From the NCBI RefSeq assembly GCF_017996735.1, contig NZ_JAGOGJ010000005.1, positions 1-64,000 on the forward strand: a stretch of DNA of 64,000 nucleotides, written 5' to 3'. The position numbers and the translations under genes were made by a program. Source of the stretch: Niveispirillum sp. (GTDB lineage Bacteria; Pseudomonadota; Alphaproteobacteria; Azospirillales; Azospirillaceae). This document shows, piece by piece, positions 43,645 to 51,833 of this stretch. Positions within the stretch are counted from its first letter, which is position 1; each line of letters begins with the position of its first letter. The notes under the pieces were generated by a model. The model did not search any database and had not been told where the DNA came from. It was given only the letters and a program-made list of their open reading frames with translations.

Positions 43645-44335
43645 CCTGGCCTGCCTGTTCGTGGCGGGGCTGGAACGGCATGTGGGCCGGCTGCGCCTGG
43701 AACGGCCGGCGGCGGATGTGCAGATGATGGTGGATGGCGACCTGACCCTTCTGGCCCGCCTGATGGGCGGGGGCCGGGCGGGTGAGCGGTGGCGCTGCTG
43801 GCAGAACCGGCATTGTCTGGTCGTGCCGCGCAACTGGTCGCGGTTGTCGGGGTTTCGCGACGCCGTGCTGGATTGCCCGCTGCCCGTGGCGTTGCGCGCA
43901 TCGGGGGGCAGCGCCGTCGTGCATGGGCCGCACGTCCTGAATGTCAGCCTGGCCTGGCTGGCGCTGGAAAGTGATGGGGCGGGCATCCAGCAGGGCTATG
44001 CCCGCCTGACCGCCCCCCTGGTGGCGGCCCTGGCCGACATGGGGGTATCGGCCGGCCTGTCGCGGGTGACGGGCGCCCATTGCGACGGCCATTGCAATCT
44101 GGTGCATGAAGGGCGGAAACTGGCGGGCACGGCGGGATTGATCCGACCGGCGGGACCGCAGCGCGGCCTGCTGCTGCATGCCAGCCTGTCGCTGGGCCCC
44201 CGTGACGGGGACCTGGATATCATCATGGATTTTGAACGGCGGCTGGGCCGGGCGCCTGACTACCGGGCCGATGCCCACGCCACGCTGGCGGGGGCGTTGC
44301 GCGCCGCCGCCTTGCCCGACCCGGCAACCCTATGA
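43613..44335 (+). CDS. Lipoate-protein-ligase-like protein
   Basis: A 240-residue protein resembling the biotin/lipoate ligase fold. Seen are the segment WQNRHCLVVPRNW (residues 63-75), LPVALRASGGSAVVHGPHVLNVSLAW with the R-x-S-G-G-x-A-V-x-H pattern (95-104), and RKLAGTAG with Lys169 at the position of the lipoyl-AMP-binding lysine. Lipoate ligases attach lipoate to a domain lysine. The start at 43613 lies inside the E2 gene with GGAGAGG before it. Placed at the end of a unit that contains a free lipoyl domain, a dedicated lipoylation role is convincing, though the N-terminus is diverged. Confidence 0.8.
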   Translation: MLLSGSRRLSDLACLFVAGLERHVGRLRLERPAADVQMMVDGDLTLLARLMGGGRAGERWRCWQNRHCLVVPRNWSRLSGFRDAVLDCPLPVALRASGGSAVVHGPHVLNVSLAWLALESDGAGIQQGYARLTAPLVAALADMGVSAGLSRVTGAHCDGHCNLVHEGRKLAGTAGLIRPAGPQRGLLLHASLSLGPRDGDLDIIMDFERRLGRAPDYRADAHATLAGALRAAALPDPATL

Positions 44336-44968
44336 CAGGCCATTGGCCAGCCCCCGGATCGCTTCTTCAATCCCGATGACATCGGCATATTTGGCGTTCA
44401 GGTCGAACAGGTTCGCCTCATGCACCCGCGCGTCGCGGTCGCCCACGGCCTCGCGCACCACCAGCGGCACAAACCCGTGCTGACAGGCATCCAGGGCGGA
44501 GGCGCGGACACAGCCCGACGTGGACAGACCCGATATCAGCAGCGTGTCGATGCCGCTGGACGCAAGGGTGGAGGCCAGCGAGGTGCCGAAAAAGGCGCTG
44601 GCATATTGCTTGGTGATCACCACCTCCCCCGCTGCCGGTTCCAGCCCATCGGCGAAGGAGGCCCAGTGCGGGTGCAGACCGCGTTCGAAACAGGACAGGG
44701 CCTTCACCTTGCGGAAGAACACGCCGCCATCCACGCCGCCCGGCGTATAGGCGACATTGGTGTGCAGGACCGGAATGCCGGCGGCACGCGCGGCCAGCAG
44801 CAGGGTCACCGCCTGTTCCCGAACCTTTTCCACCCCGGCATAAAGCGGGCAGGCAGGGTCCAGATAGGCATTGACGAAATCGATAATCAGCAGGGCCGGG
44901 CGCCTGCCCCAGCCCAGCCGGTTCCCGAACCCCGCCTGCGCGTAATCGGCATTCAGGTCCTGCGCCAT
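44330..44968 (-). CDS. Isochorismatase-family amidohydrolase, copy 2 (N-carbamoylsarcosine-amidase-like)
   Basis: A 212-residue paralog of the protein encoded at 8896, identical at about nine of ten residues by eye; the differences concentrate at a loop near residue 49 and at the C-terminus. The Asp (LLIIDFVNAY), Lys (TKQYASAFFG) and Cys (GLSTSGCVRAS) triad is intact. It is convergent with the lipoate-ligase gene (6-base overlap of the ends) and lies two bases after the CoA-transferase gene, with which it is likely cotranscribed. Hydrolysis of an amide or carbamoyl group is expected; the HyuA/HyuB genes nearby make an N-carbamoyl compound an attractive idea. Confidence 0.85.
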   Translation of the reverse strand: MAQDLNADYAQAGFGNRLGWGRRPALLIIDFVNAYLDPACPLYAGVEKVREQAVTLLLAARAAGIPVLHTNVAYTPGGVDGGVFFRKVKALSCFERGLHPHWASFADGLEPAAGEVVITKQYASAFFGTSLASTLASSGIDTLLISGLSTSGCVRASALDACQHGFVPLVVREAVGDRDARVHEANLFDLNAKYADVIGIEEAIRGLANGLS

Positions 44969-44970
44969 GG

Positions 44971-46218
44971 TCAGATGATCCCCGCTGCTTTCAGGTCAGC
45001 CAGACGGCTTTCATCCAGGCCCAGGATGCCACCCAGCACCTCCACCGTATGTTCACCCAGTTCCGGGCCGGGATGAACCACGCCGCCGGGCGTGTCGGAC
45101 AGACGCGGGGCCACATTCTGCATGGCCAGCTTGCCGAACACCGGGTGGGCCACCTTGATGATGTTCTGCCGCGCCTGGAAATGCGGGTCCTGCATCATTT
45201 CCGGCGCGCGATAGATGCGGCCGGCGGGCACGCCATGCTTTTCCATCAGGTCCAGCAGGGGGCCGGATTCGACGGTGCGCGTCCAGTCGGAAATCAGATC
45301 ATCCAGTTCCTGCTGCACCGCGCCGCGCGCCGAATGGGTGGCATAGCGGGGGTCCGCCGCCAGTTCCGGGCGGCCCATCGCCTCGGCCAGCCGCTTGAAC
45401 ACCGTGTCCTGGTTGGCGGCGATCAGGATCATCTGCCCGTCGCTGGCCGGATAGACATTGCTGGGCGCGACATTGGGCAGGATGGGGCCGGTCCGTTCAC
45501 GCACATAGCCGGTCTGGTCATATTCGGTGACCAGGCTTTCCATCATGGCCAGCACCGCCTCGTAAATGGCGCTGTCCACCACCTGCCCCCGGCCCGTGCG
45601 CTCGCGCGCATGCACCGCCATCAGGGCGCCCAGCGCGGCATAGGTGGCGGCCAGGCTGTCGCCGATGGAAATGCCCATGCGCGAGGGGGCCGTGGACGGA
45701 TCGCCCACCACATAGCGCAGGCCGCCCATGGCCTCCCCAATGGAACCATAGCCAGCCTGCGACGAATAGGGGCCGGTCTGGCCGAAACCGGTGACACGCA
45801 CCATCACCAGCTTGGGGTTGATCTGCGACAGGACATCATAGCCCAGGCCCCAGCGCTCCATAGTGCCGGGGCGGAAATTCTCGATCAGGATATCGGACTT
45901 GGCGACCAGATCGCGCACGATCTGCTGCGCTGCCTTTTCACGCAGATTGAGGGTCACCGACTTCTTGTTGCGGGCGACGACGGGCCACCAGAGCGACTTG
46001 CCATGCGGCTTTTCCCGGCCCCATTCGCGCATCGGGTCGCCGCTGCCCGGCTGTTCCAGCTTGATCACCTCCGCCCCGAAATCCGCCAGAAGCTGACCGC
46101 AGAAGGGACCGGCCAGAAGCTGGCCCATTTCGATCACGCGCAGGTCCGTCAGGGGGCCCTGGCGCTTTGCCACCGTGCCTGTGCCGCCATTGGCGTCGAT
46201 GCCCTGGTCCGTCACCAT
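44971..46218 (-). CDS. Class III (CaiB/BaiF) CoA-transferase
   Basis: A 415-residue family III CoA-transferase, the usual size. Typical text: LRVIEMGQLLAGPFCGQLLADFGAEVIKLEQPGSGDPMREWG, then NKKSVTLNLREKAAQQIVRDLVAKSDILIENFRPGTMERWGLGY and the Asp in ISIGDSLAATYAALGAL. These enzymes move CoA from one acid to another. The start is uncertain: ATG at 46218 (GGGAG three bases before), ATG at 46221 or GTG at 46215. A 12-bp palindrome AATGTATACATT lies 13 bases upstream of the start and probably binds the GntR-type regulator. It heads a unit with the isochorismatase-family gene. Confidence 0.88.
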   Translation of the reverse strand: MVTDQGIDANGGTGTVAKRQGPLTDLRVIEMGQLLAGPFCGQLLADFGAEVIKLEQPGSGDPMREWGREKPHGKSLWWPVVARNKKSVTLNLREKAAQQIVRDLVAKSDILIENFRPGTMERWGLGYDVLSQINPKLVMVRVTGFGQTGPYSSQAGYGSIGEAMGGLRYVVGDPSTAPSRMGISIGDSLAATYAALGALMAVHARERTGRGQVVDSAIYEAVLAMMESLVTEYDQTGYVRERTGPILPNVAPSNVYPASDGQMILIAANQDTVFKRLAEAMGRPELAADPRYATHSARGAVQQELDDLISDWTRTVESGPLLDLMEKHGVPAGRIYRAPEMMQDPHFQARQNIIKVAHPVFGKLAMQNVAPRLSDTPGGVVHPGPELGEHTVEVLGGILGLDESRLADLKAAGII

Positions 46219-46230
46219 CATCTCCCGATC

Positions 46231-46242
46231 AATGTATACATT
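46231..46242. promoter_or_regulatory. Candidate GntR operator 1 (AATGTATACATT)
   Basis: Perfect 12-bp palindrome directly upstream of the CoA-transferase gene. FCD/FadR-type GntR regulators bind short palindromes of the TGTnnACA kind, and such a regulator is encoded at 51834. Related sites are at 46389 and 52679. Confidence 0.6.
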
Positions 46243-46388
46243 CGTTTTTGCGGGTCGTGCCGTCGGCGGGGATGGGCCGGACGGCTGGATTTCCGCTAAA
46301 GGAAGCACATATTAAGGCTCCATGGCAAGGGGTGGCGCATATGAAATCCGTCGATCAAAGCCTCTTGTCAGGCCTGCATCGGGCATGG

Positions 46389-46400
46389 TTGTATACATTG
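46389..46400. promoter_or_regulatory. Candidate GntR operator 2 (TTGTATACATTG)
   Basis: Core palindrome TGTATACA at 46390-46397, 60 bases before the start of the HMG-CoA-lyase-like gene and facing the CoA-transferase gene on the other side. A weak TTGTCA box lies 18 bases before TTGTAT, so the site would overlap a -10 region. Confidence 0.55.
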
Positions 46401-46459
46401 GACAGCGATCGGGGCATGTCCGGCCATGCGCCTGCCTGCCCGCAGCAAGGAAGAAGCGG

Positions 46460-47374
46460 ATGCCTTCCCAGGTGGAAATCGTCGAGGTCAGCCCCCGCGA
46501 CGGATTGCAGAACGAAGCCACCCAGGTCAGCACCGACCAGAAGGTGGAACTGATCACCCGCGCCATCGCGGCGGGCGCGAGGCGGATCGAGGTGACCAGC
46601 TTCGTCAACCCCAAGCGGGTGCCGCAGATGGCCGATGCCGAGGCGGTGCTGGCGGCCCTGCCCCGCGGCAACGGCGTGTCCTATATCGGGCTGGCCATGA
46701 ACGGGCGCGGCTTTGACCGGGCGCTGGCCGCCGGCGTGACGGAGGTGAATTACGTCCTGGTGGCGTCCGACACGTTCAGCCAGCGCAATAACGGCGCCCC
46801 CACGATGGAGACGCTGACCGGCTGGGCGGAGGTGGCGGCGGCCGCGCGGGCCGCAAAGATGCCGACCAGCATCACCATCGGCGCCTCTTTCGGCTGCCCC
46901 TTCGAAGGCGAAGTGCCGGTGGAACGGGTGGTGGATGTGGCGCGGCGCGCGGCAGAGCATGGCGTGGACGAAATCGCCCTGGCCGACACGATCGGTGTGG
47001 CCAGCCCCGCCGATGTGGTGGAACGGTTCGCGGCGGTGGCCGCCGCCCTTCCCGGCATCCGCCTGCGCGGGCATTTCCACAATACCCGCAATACCGGCAT
47101 CGCCAATGCCTATGCCGCCATCATGGCCGGTGTCGCTGTGCTGGACAGCTCGCTGGGCGGTATCGGCGGATGCCCCTTCGCGCCGGCCGCCACGGGCAAC
47201 ATCCCGACAGAGGATCTGGTCTACATGCTGAACCGCATGAAGATCGACACGGGCATCGACCTTGCCGGTGCCATCGCGGCCGCCGGCTGGCTGGAAGGCA
47301 TCATCGGGCGCCGGAACCCGGCCATGCTGGGCCGGGCGGGCATCTTCCCGTCAGCGGCAAAGGCAGCAGCATAG
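46460..47374 (+). CDS. HMG-CoA-lyase-like DRE-TIM enzyme
   Basis: A 304-residue member of the HMGL-like family. The N-terminal SPRDGLQNEATQVS motif binds the metal and substrate, and GIGGCPFAPAATGN with the catalytic Cys region is present, as in 3-hydroxy-3-methylglutaryl-CoA lyase. Such enzymes split a 3-hydroxyacyl-CoA by retro-aldol/Claisen cleavage to acetyl-CoA or pyruvate and a second product. The start at 46460 has AAGGAAG in front; the upstream frame to 46322 is leader. It is first in a unit with HyuA and HyuB and divergent from the CoA-transferase: the transferase could supply its CoA ester. Confidence 0.88.
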   Translation: MPSQVEIVEVSPRDGLQNEATQVSTDQKVELITRAIAAGARRIEVTSFVNPKRVPQMADAEAVLAALPRGNGVSYIGLAMNGRGFDRALAAGVTEVNYVLVASDTFSQRNNGAPTMETLTGWAEVAAAARAAKMPTSITIGASFGCPFEGEVPVERVVDVARRAAEHGVDEIALADTIGVASPADVVERFAAVAAALPGIRLRGHFHNTRNTGIANAYAAIMAGVAVLDSSLGGIGGCPFAPAATGNIPTEDLVYMLNRMKIDTGIDLAGAIAAAGWLEGIIGRRNPAMLGRAGIFPSAAKAAA

Positions 47375-47435
47375 CGGCGGGAACAATCCACGCCGCATCA
47401 AAAGCAGAAAAACATTCGGGAACAGGAGTTTTAGA

Positions 47436-49493
47436 ATGGCTTACAGGCTGGGCGTGGACGTAGGCGGGACCTTCACGGACCTGCTGCTGATCGAGGATGA
47501 GACGGGCGAAACCTTCCGCGACAAGGTGCCCTCCACCCCGCACGACCCCTCCGTCGCCGTCGTCACCGGCACCCTGAAAATCTGCACCAAGGCGGGTATC
47601 GACCCGAAACATGTGCAGCTTTTTATGCATGGCACGACGGTCGCGACCAACACGGTCCTGACCAGCACGGGGGCACGCGTCGGTCTGGTAACCACCGACG
47701 GCTATCGCCAGGTTCTGCATATCGCACGCAGCTTTGTGCCCGGTGGTCTGGCCGGCTGGATCGTCTGGAACAAACCCCCGTTGACGGCGCCCCTGGAATG
47801 CACGGTGGAGGTGCCGGAACGTATCGGCGCCGATGGCTCGATCGTGACGCCCCTGGATGAGGTCGCCTTGCGCAGCGCCCTGGAGAAGCTGAAGGGCGAA
47901 GGGATCGAGGCCCTGACCATCGCCTTCATCAATGCCTATCGCAATGACGCGCATGAGGTGCGGGCTGGTCAGATCGCGCGGGAGGTCTTCCCCGACCTGC
48001 CCGTGTCCTTGTCGTCCGAAGTCCTGCCGGAAATGCAGGAATATGAACGCGCCCTGACCACGGTGGCCAATTCCTATGTCCGCCCGCGCGTCGCCCATTA
48101 TGTGCGCAACCTGAAGGCCGAGCTGAACAAGGCCGGCATGAACGGGCAGATGAACCTGCTGCGCTCCGACGCCGGTCTGATGAGCTTTGAAAAGGCGCAG
48201 GACCATCCCGTCAATCTGCTGATGAGCGGGCCGGCCGGCGGTGTGGCGGGCGCGCTGTGGGTCTGCGGCAAGTCGGGCTTCAAGAACCTGCTGACCGTCG
48301 ATGTCGGCGGCACGTCCACCGACGTGGCCCTGATCGAAAATGGGCAGCCGCGTCTGGCGCGGGAAACCGAATGCGGCGACCTGAAGGTGCGCGCCACCTC
48401 GCTGGATATCCGCACGGTGGGGGCCGGCGGCGGTTCTATCGCCTTTGTGCCGGACCTGACCAAGGCGCTGCGCGTGGGCCCGGCGTCGGCCGGGGCCGTG
48501 CCCGGTCCCGTCTGCTATTCCCGCGGCGGGGACAAGCCCACCGTGACCGACGCCAATGTCGTGCTGGGTTACCTGCCCGAGGAACTGTTGGGCGGCACCA
48601 TGCGTCTGGACCGGCCGGCGGCGGCGGCGTCGGTGCAGAATATCGCCGATACGCTGGGCATCGGTCTGGCGGCGGCCGCCAACGGCATCTATTCCATCGC
48701 CAATGAGACGATGATGGGCGCCCTGCGCCTGATCTCCGTCCAGCAGGGCTACGACCCGCGCGATTTCGCGCTGGTGGCCTTTGGCGGGGCGGGGCCGCTG
48801 CATGCCAATGCGCTGGGCAAGCTGCTGGGCAGCTGGCCCGTCATCGTGCCGCCCAGCCCCGGCGTGCTCTGCGCCTTTGGCGATGCCACCACGCGCCTGC
48901 GCGCCGAACGCGCCAAGTCCGTGGGCAAGATTTTCGCCGATGTGACCAACGAAGACGTCGCCGCCCTGCTGGCCGATCTGCGCACCGCCGTGGCCAAGGA
49001 ACTGCTGGCCGAGGGGGTGGCGGAAGCCGACCAGGAAATCAGCTTTGAGGCTGGGGTCCGCTATTCCGGTCAGGCGTTCGAGGTGTCACTGCCCGTGACG
49101 CTGGATGGGTTCGCCGAGGACGGGCTGGAGGCGCTGGCGGCATCCTTCGATAAGGAGCATGAGCGGCTTTTCACCTTCTGCCTGGACAGCGACCGCGAAC
49201 TGGTGACCGTGCGCGCCACGGCCCTGGGCAAGGCGTCGGCCATCCGGCTGGAAAAGCTGCCCAAGGGCAATGGCGACCCGGCGGCGGCCAAGGTGCGCGA
49301 CCATGCGATCTGGGCCGATGGCCAGGAACATCCGGCCGTCATCTATGACCGGGCCAAGCTGAAGGCCGGCGATTTCATCAAAGGTCCCGCCATTATCTGT
49401 GAGATGGACAGCACCACCGTGCTGCTGCCCGACCATGGGGCGGAGGTTGACGATTACGGGCTGATCCTGATCCGCCCGCTCGCCGCCGCCTGA
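47436..49493 (+). CDS. hyuA: Hydantoinase/oxoprolinase family, subunit A
   Basis: A 685-residue ATP-binding subunit. It opens with YRLGVDVGGTFTDLLLIEDE, the phosphate-binding loop of this actin-like fold, continues with MHGTTVATNTVLT, and has LTVDVGGTSTDVALIENG in the second half. Family members are N-methylhydantoinase A, 5-oxoprolinase and the ATP-dependent acetone and acetophenone carboxylases; the sequence alone does not separate them. The start at 47436 follows ACAGGAG. HyuB starts 28 bases after its stop, the usual order. Either an ATP-driven ring opening of a cyclic amide or a carboxylation is possible. Confidence 0.9.
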   Translation: MAYRLGVDVGGTFTDLLLIEDETGETFRDKVPSTPHDPSVAVVTGTLKICTKAGIDPKHVQLFMHGTTVATNTVLTSTGARVGLVTTDGYRQVLHIARSFVPGGLAGWIVWNKPPLTAPLECTVEVPERIGADGSIVTPLDEVALRSALEKLKGEGIEALTIAFINAYRNDAHEVRAGQIAREVFPDLPVSLSSEVLPEMQEYERALTTVANSYVRPRVAHYVRNLKAELNKAGMNGQMNLLRSDAGLMSFEKAQDHPVNLLMSGPAGGVAGALWVCGKSGFKNLLTVDVGGTSTDVALIENGQPRLARETECGDLKVRATSLDIRTVGAGGGSIAFVPDLTKALRVGPASAGAVPGPVCYSRGGDKPTVTDANVVLGYLPEELLGGTMRLDRPAAAASVQNIADTLGIGLAAAANGIYSIANETMMGALRLISVQQGYDPRDFALVAFGGAGPLHANALGKLLGSWPVIVPPSPGVLCAFGDATTRLRAERAKSVGKIFADVTNEDVAALLADLRTAVAKELLAEGVAEADQEISFEAGVRYSGQAFEVSLPVTLDGFAEDGLEALAASFDKEHERLFTFCLDSDRELVTVRATALGKASAIRLEKLPKGNGDPAAAKVRDHAIWADGQEHPAVIYDRAKLKAGDFIKGPAIICEMDSTTVLLPDHGAEVDDYGLILIRPLAAA

Positions 49494-49521
49494 CGACACT
49501 TCTGGAAAGAGGGACAGACCC

Positions 49522-51399
49522 ATGGTTGCCAAGATCATTGAAACCAATCCCACCCCGTTCCAGAAGGTCGCCATCGACCCGATCACGCTGGACATCATCG
49601 AAAACGCCCTGCGCAATGCGCGGGCGGAAATGGATGCCACCCTGTTCCGCACGGCCATGTCGCCCGGCATCCGTGAACAGGGCGACGCCTTCCCCCTGAT
49701 CGCCAACAACGACGGCAAGATGGTGGTGGGGCAGTTCGGCTCCTTCCTGGGCGGCTTTTTGAAGAATTATAAGGGCACGATCGAGGAAGGGGACGTCATC
49801 TGGCTGTCCGACCCCTATTCGGTGGAAGGTGCGATCAGCCATCTGAATGACTGGCTGGTGATCCTGCCCGTGTTCAAGGATGGCAAGCTGGTCGCCTGGA
49901 CCTGCCATTTCGGCCATCAGACCGATGTCGGCGGCAAGGTGCCGGGCAGCCTGCCCACCGATGCCACCAGCATCTTTCAGGAAGGCATCCGCATCCCGCC
50001 CGTGAAGCTGTACCGCAAGGGCGTGCTGAACGAGGATCTGCTGGAACTGGTCCTGAACAATACCCGCACGCGTGACTGGTGCCGGTCGGACCTGAATGCC
50101 ATCATCGCGTCGTGCCGCATCGCCGCGCGGCGCGTGACGGAACTGTGCAGCCGTTTCGGTACCGAGACGTTCGTTTCAGCGACGGGAGAGTTGCTGGAAC
50201 GAAACAAACGTGCCATGGCCAAGCTGATCGCGACCTCCATCAGCGAGGAGAAGGTCAGCTTCGAGGATTATATCTGCGACGATGGCCGCGGCTATGGCCC
50301 CTACAAGCTGCGCGCCACCATGTGGCGGGAGGGGGAGAAGGTGATCCTGGACTGGGACGGCACCTCGCCCCAGTCGGAAAGCTCGATCAATTTCTACCTG
50401 AACGAAAACATGCTGAAGATGTTCTTCGGCATCTACATGATCATGGTCTTCGACCCGCAGATCCTGTTCAATGACGGCTTCTATGATCTGGTGGAAACGC
50501 GCATCCCGGAAGGATCGCTGCTGAAGCCGAAATATCCCGCCGCGCTCTCCTGCCGTACCCACGGCATCGGCCGGGTGTTCGACGTGCTGGGGGCCTTGCT
50601 GGGCCAGCGCACGCCGGAATTCCTGAACGCGGCCGGCTTCTCCTCCTCCCCGCATCTGATGCTGTCGGGCAGCTATCGCGGGTCGGGCAAATATTATCAG
50701 CTTTTCCAGATCGGCTTTGGCGGCATTCCGGGCCGGCCCTTTGGCGACGGGCCGGACGGGCATTCGCTCTGGCCCAATTTCACCAATGTGCCCAACGAGT
50801 TCCTGGAAGCCTATTTTCCGCTGCGGATTGAGCGGTACGAGACCATTCCCGACAGCGGCGGCCCTGGCCTGCATCGCGGCGGCAATGGCGTGCGCATCGC
50901 CTATCGCTTCCTGGAACCGGGCGCCATCGCCATCCATGATGACCGCTGGTTCACCTATCCCTGGGGCGTCAACGGGGGCGAGCCCGGCTGGCGCTCCCGC
51001 CGCGTCCTGATCCGCGCCGATGGCACGGAGAAGGTGCTGGCCGCCAAGATCGACGATATCCAGGTCCGCCCCGGCGACCTGCTGATCTTCGACACCTGGG
51101 GCGGTGGCGGCTGGGGCGACCCGCTGGCCCGCGATCCTTCCCTGGTGGCGACGGACGTCAAGCGTGGGCTGGTGACGGCTGACGGGGCCAAGCGTTACGG
51201 CGTGGTGCTGACCGCTGACGGGACAGTGGACACGGCATCGACGGACAGCCTGCGCGATAGCCTGCGCAAGGCGCGGGGCGAGACGGGCCTTTTCAATTTC
51301 GGCGGTGGGATTGAGGAGTTGCGCGAACGCTGTGTTGCGGAAACCGGCCTTCCGGCCCCGGTCGATCCGGCCATGCAGGAAAGTGTGCGGGCGGCCTGA
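49522..51399 (+). CDS. hyuB: Hydantoinase/oxoprolinase family, subunit B
   Basis: A 625-residue partner of HyuA. The family signature text is present: DPITLDIIENALRNARAEMDATLFRTAMSPGIREQGD, then HFGHQTDVGGKVPGS, and the C-terminal GGPGLHRGGNGVRIAYRFL and FDTWGGGGWGDPLARDP. The latter glycine-rich end is shared by all HyuB, AcxB-like and oxoprolinase C-domains. It has no hydrophobic segments and should be cytoplasmic. It ends the unit HMGL-hyuA-hyuB and is followed by an inverted repeat of a common alphaproteobacterial type. Confidence 0.9.
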   Translation: MVAKIIETNPTPFQKVAIDPITLDIIENALRNARAEMDATLFRTAMSPGIREQGDAFPLIANNDGKMVVGQFGSFLGGFLKNYKGTIEEGDVIWLSDPYSVEGAISHLNDWLVILPVFKDGKLVAWTCHFGHQTDVGGKVPGSLPTDATSIFQEGIRIPPVKLYRKGVLNEDLLELVLNNTRTRDWCRSDLNAIIASCRIAARRVTELCSRFGTETFVSATGELLERNKRAMAKLIATSISEEKVSFEDYICDDGRGYGPYKLRATMWREGEKVILDWDGTSPQSESSINFYLNENMLKMFFGIYMIMVFDPQILFNDGFYDLVETRIPEGSLLKPKYPAALSCRTHGIGRVFDVLGALLGQRTPEFLNAAGFSSSPHLMLSGSYRGSGKYYQLFQIGFGGIPGRPFGDGPDGHSLWPNFTNVPNEFLEAYFPLRIERYETIPDSGGPGLHRGGNGVRIAYRFLEPGAIAIHDDRWFTYPWGVNGGEPGWRSRRVLIRADGTEKVLAAKIDDIQVRPGDLLIFDTWGGGGWGDPLARDPSLVATDVKRGLVTADGAKRYGVVLTADGTVDTASTDSLRDSLRKARGETGLFNFGGGIEELRERCVAETGLPAPVDPAMQESVRAA

Positions 51400-51430
51400 G
51401 TGCGGGTGGGGGGGCGCCCCGCCCCCCACC

Positions 51431-51539
51431 GTCACCCCGGCGAAAGCCGGGGCCCAGCGTGAGGTGCGGTCAGCACCGAGATGACTCTTTTCGCGGCAGA
51501 CGCCGCTCTGCGCTGGGCCCCGGCTTCCGCCGGGGTGAC
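51431..51539. repeat. GTCACCCCGGCG inverted repeat element
   Basis: Arms 51431-51459 and 51511-51539 are inverted copies with one mismatch in 29 positions (GTCACCCCGGCG...GGGGCCCAGCG). The 51-base middle part is A/T-richer. Elements of this kind are common between genes of alphaproteobacteria. The rest of the 219-base gap from 51400 to 51618 shows nothing else. Confidence 0.85.
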
Positions 51540-51618
51540 GGGAGAAAGAGCGGTAAACGGGTGCAGAGGCCCGCAGCCCTTAGCACCTGCGGGCCTATCA
51601 ATAACATGATGAAGACAC

Positions 51619-51819
51619 CTACTGCTTATCCGCGTGGATACACTGATAAGGTCCATTGAGAACTTGAGCGTCGTTATGACCGGGCTTTTCGACGCGGAGC
51701 AGAACAGTTTCTCCTGCCCATCCCTCAGCGATAGCATCGCTCATTTCATCAATTGACGGTGCCGCAAGCCTTGTTGATTTCACACAGCCGATAAAGGCTG
51801 CAATTCCATCCTTCGACAT
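51619..51819 (-). CDS. Small hypothetical protein
   Basis: A 66-residue protein that I do not recognise. It begins MSKDGIAAFIGCVKSTRLAAP, continues with IDEMSDAIAEGWAG and ends in a Cys/His-containing tail. The start at 51819 has GGGAG upstream; an ATG at 51837 is an alternative. It has no signal peptide or membrane helix. The DNA is clearly A/T-richer than its neighbours, which points to later arrival. It lies 14 bases after the GntR gene on the same strand, so it may be cotranscribed. Size and style recall small antitoxin-like or regulatory proteins, but I see no toxin gene beside it. Confidence 0.5.
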   Translation of the reverse strand: MSKDGIAAFIGCVKSTRLAAPSIDEMSDAIAEGWAGETVLLRVEKPGHNDAQVLNGPYQCIHADKQ

Positions 51820-51833
51820 TCCACCAGACTCCC

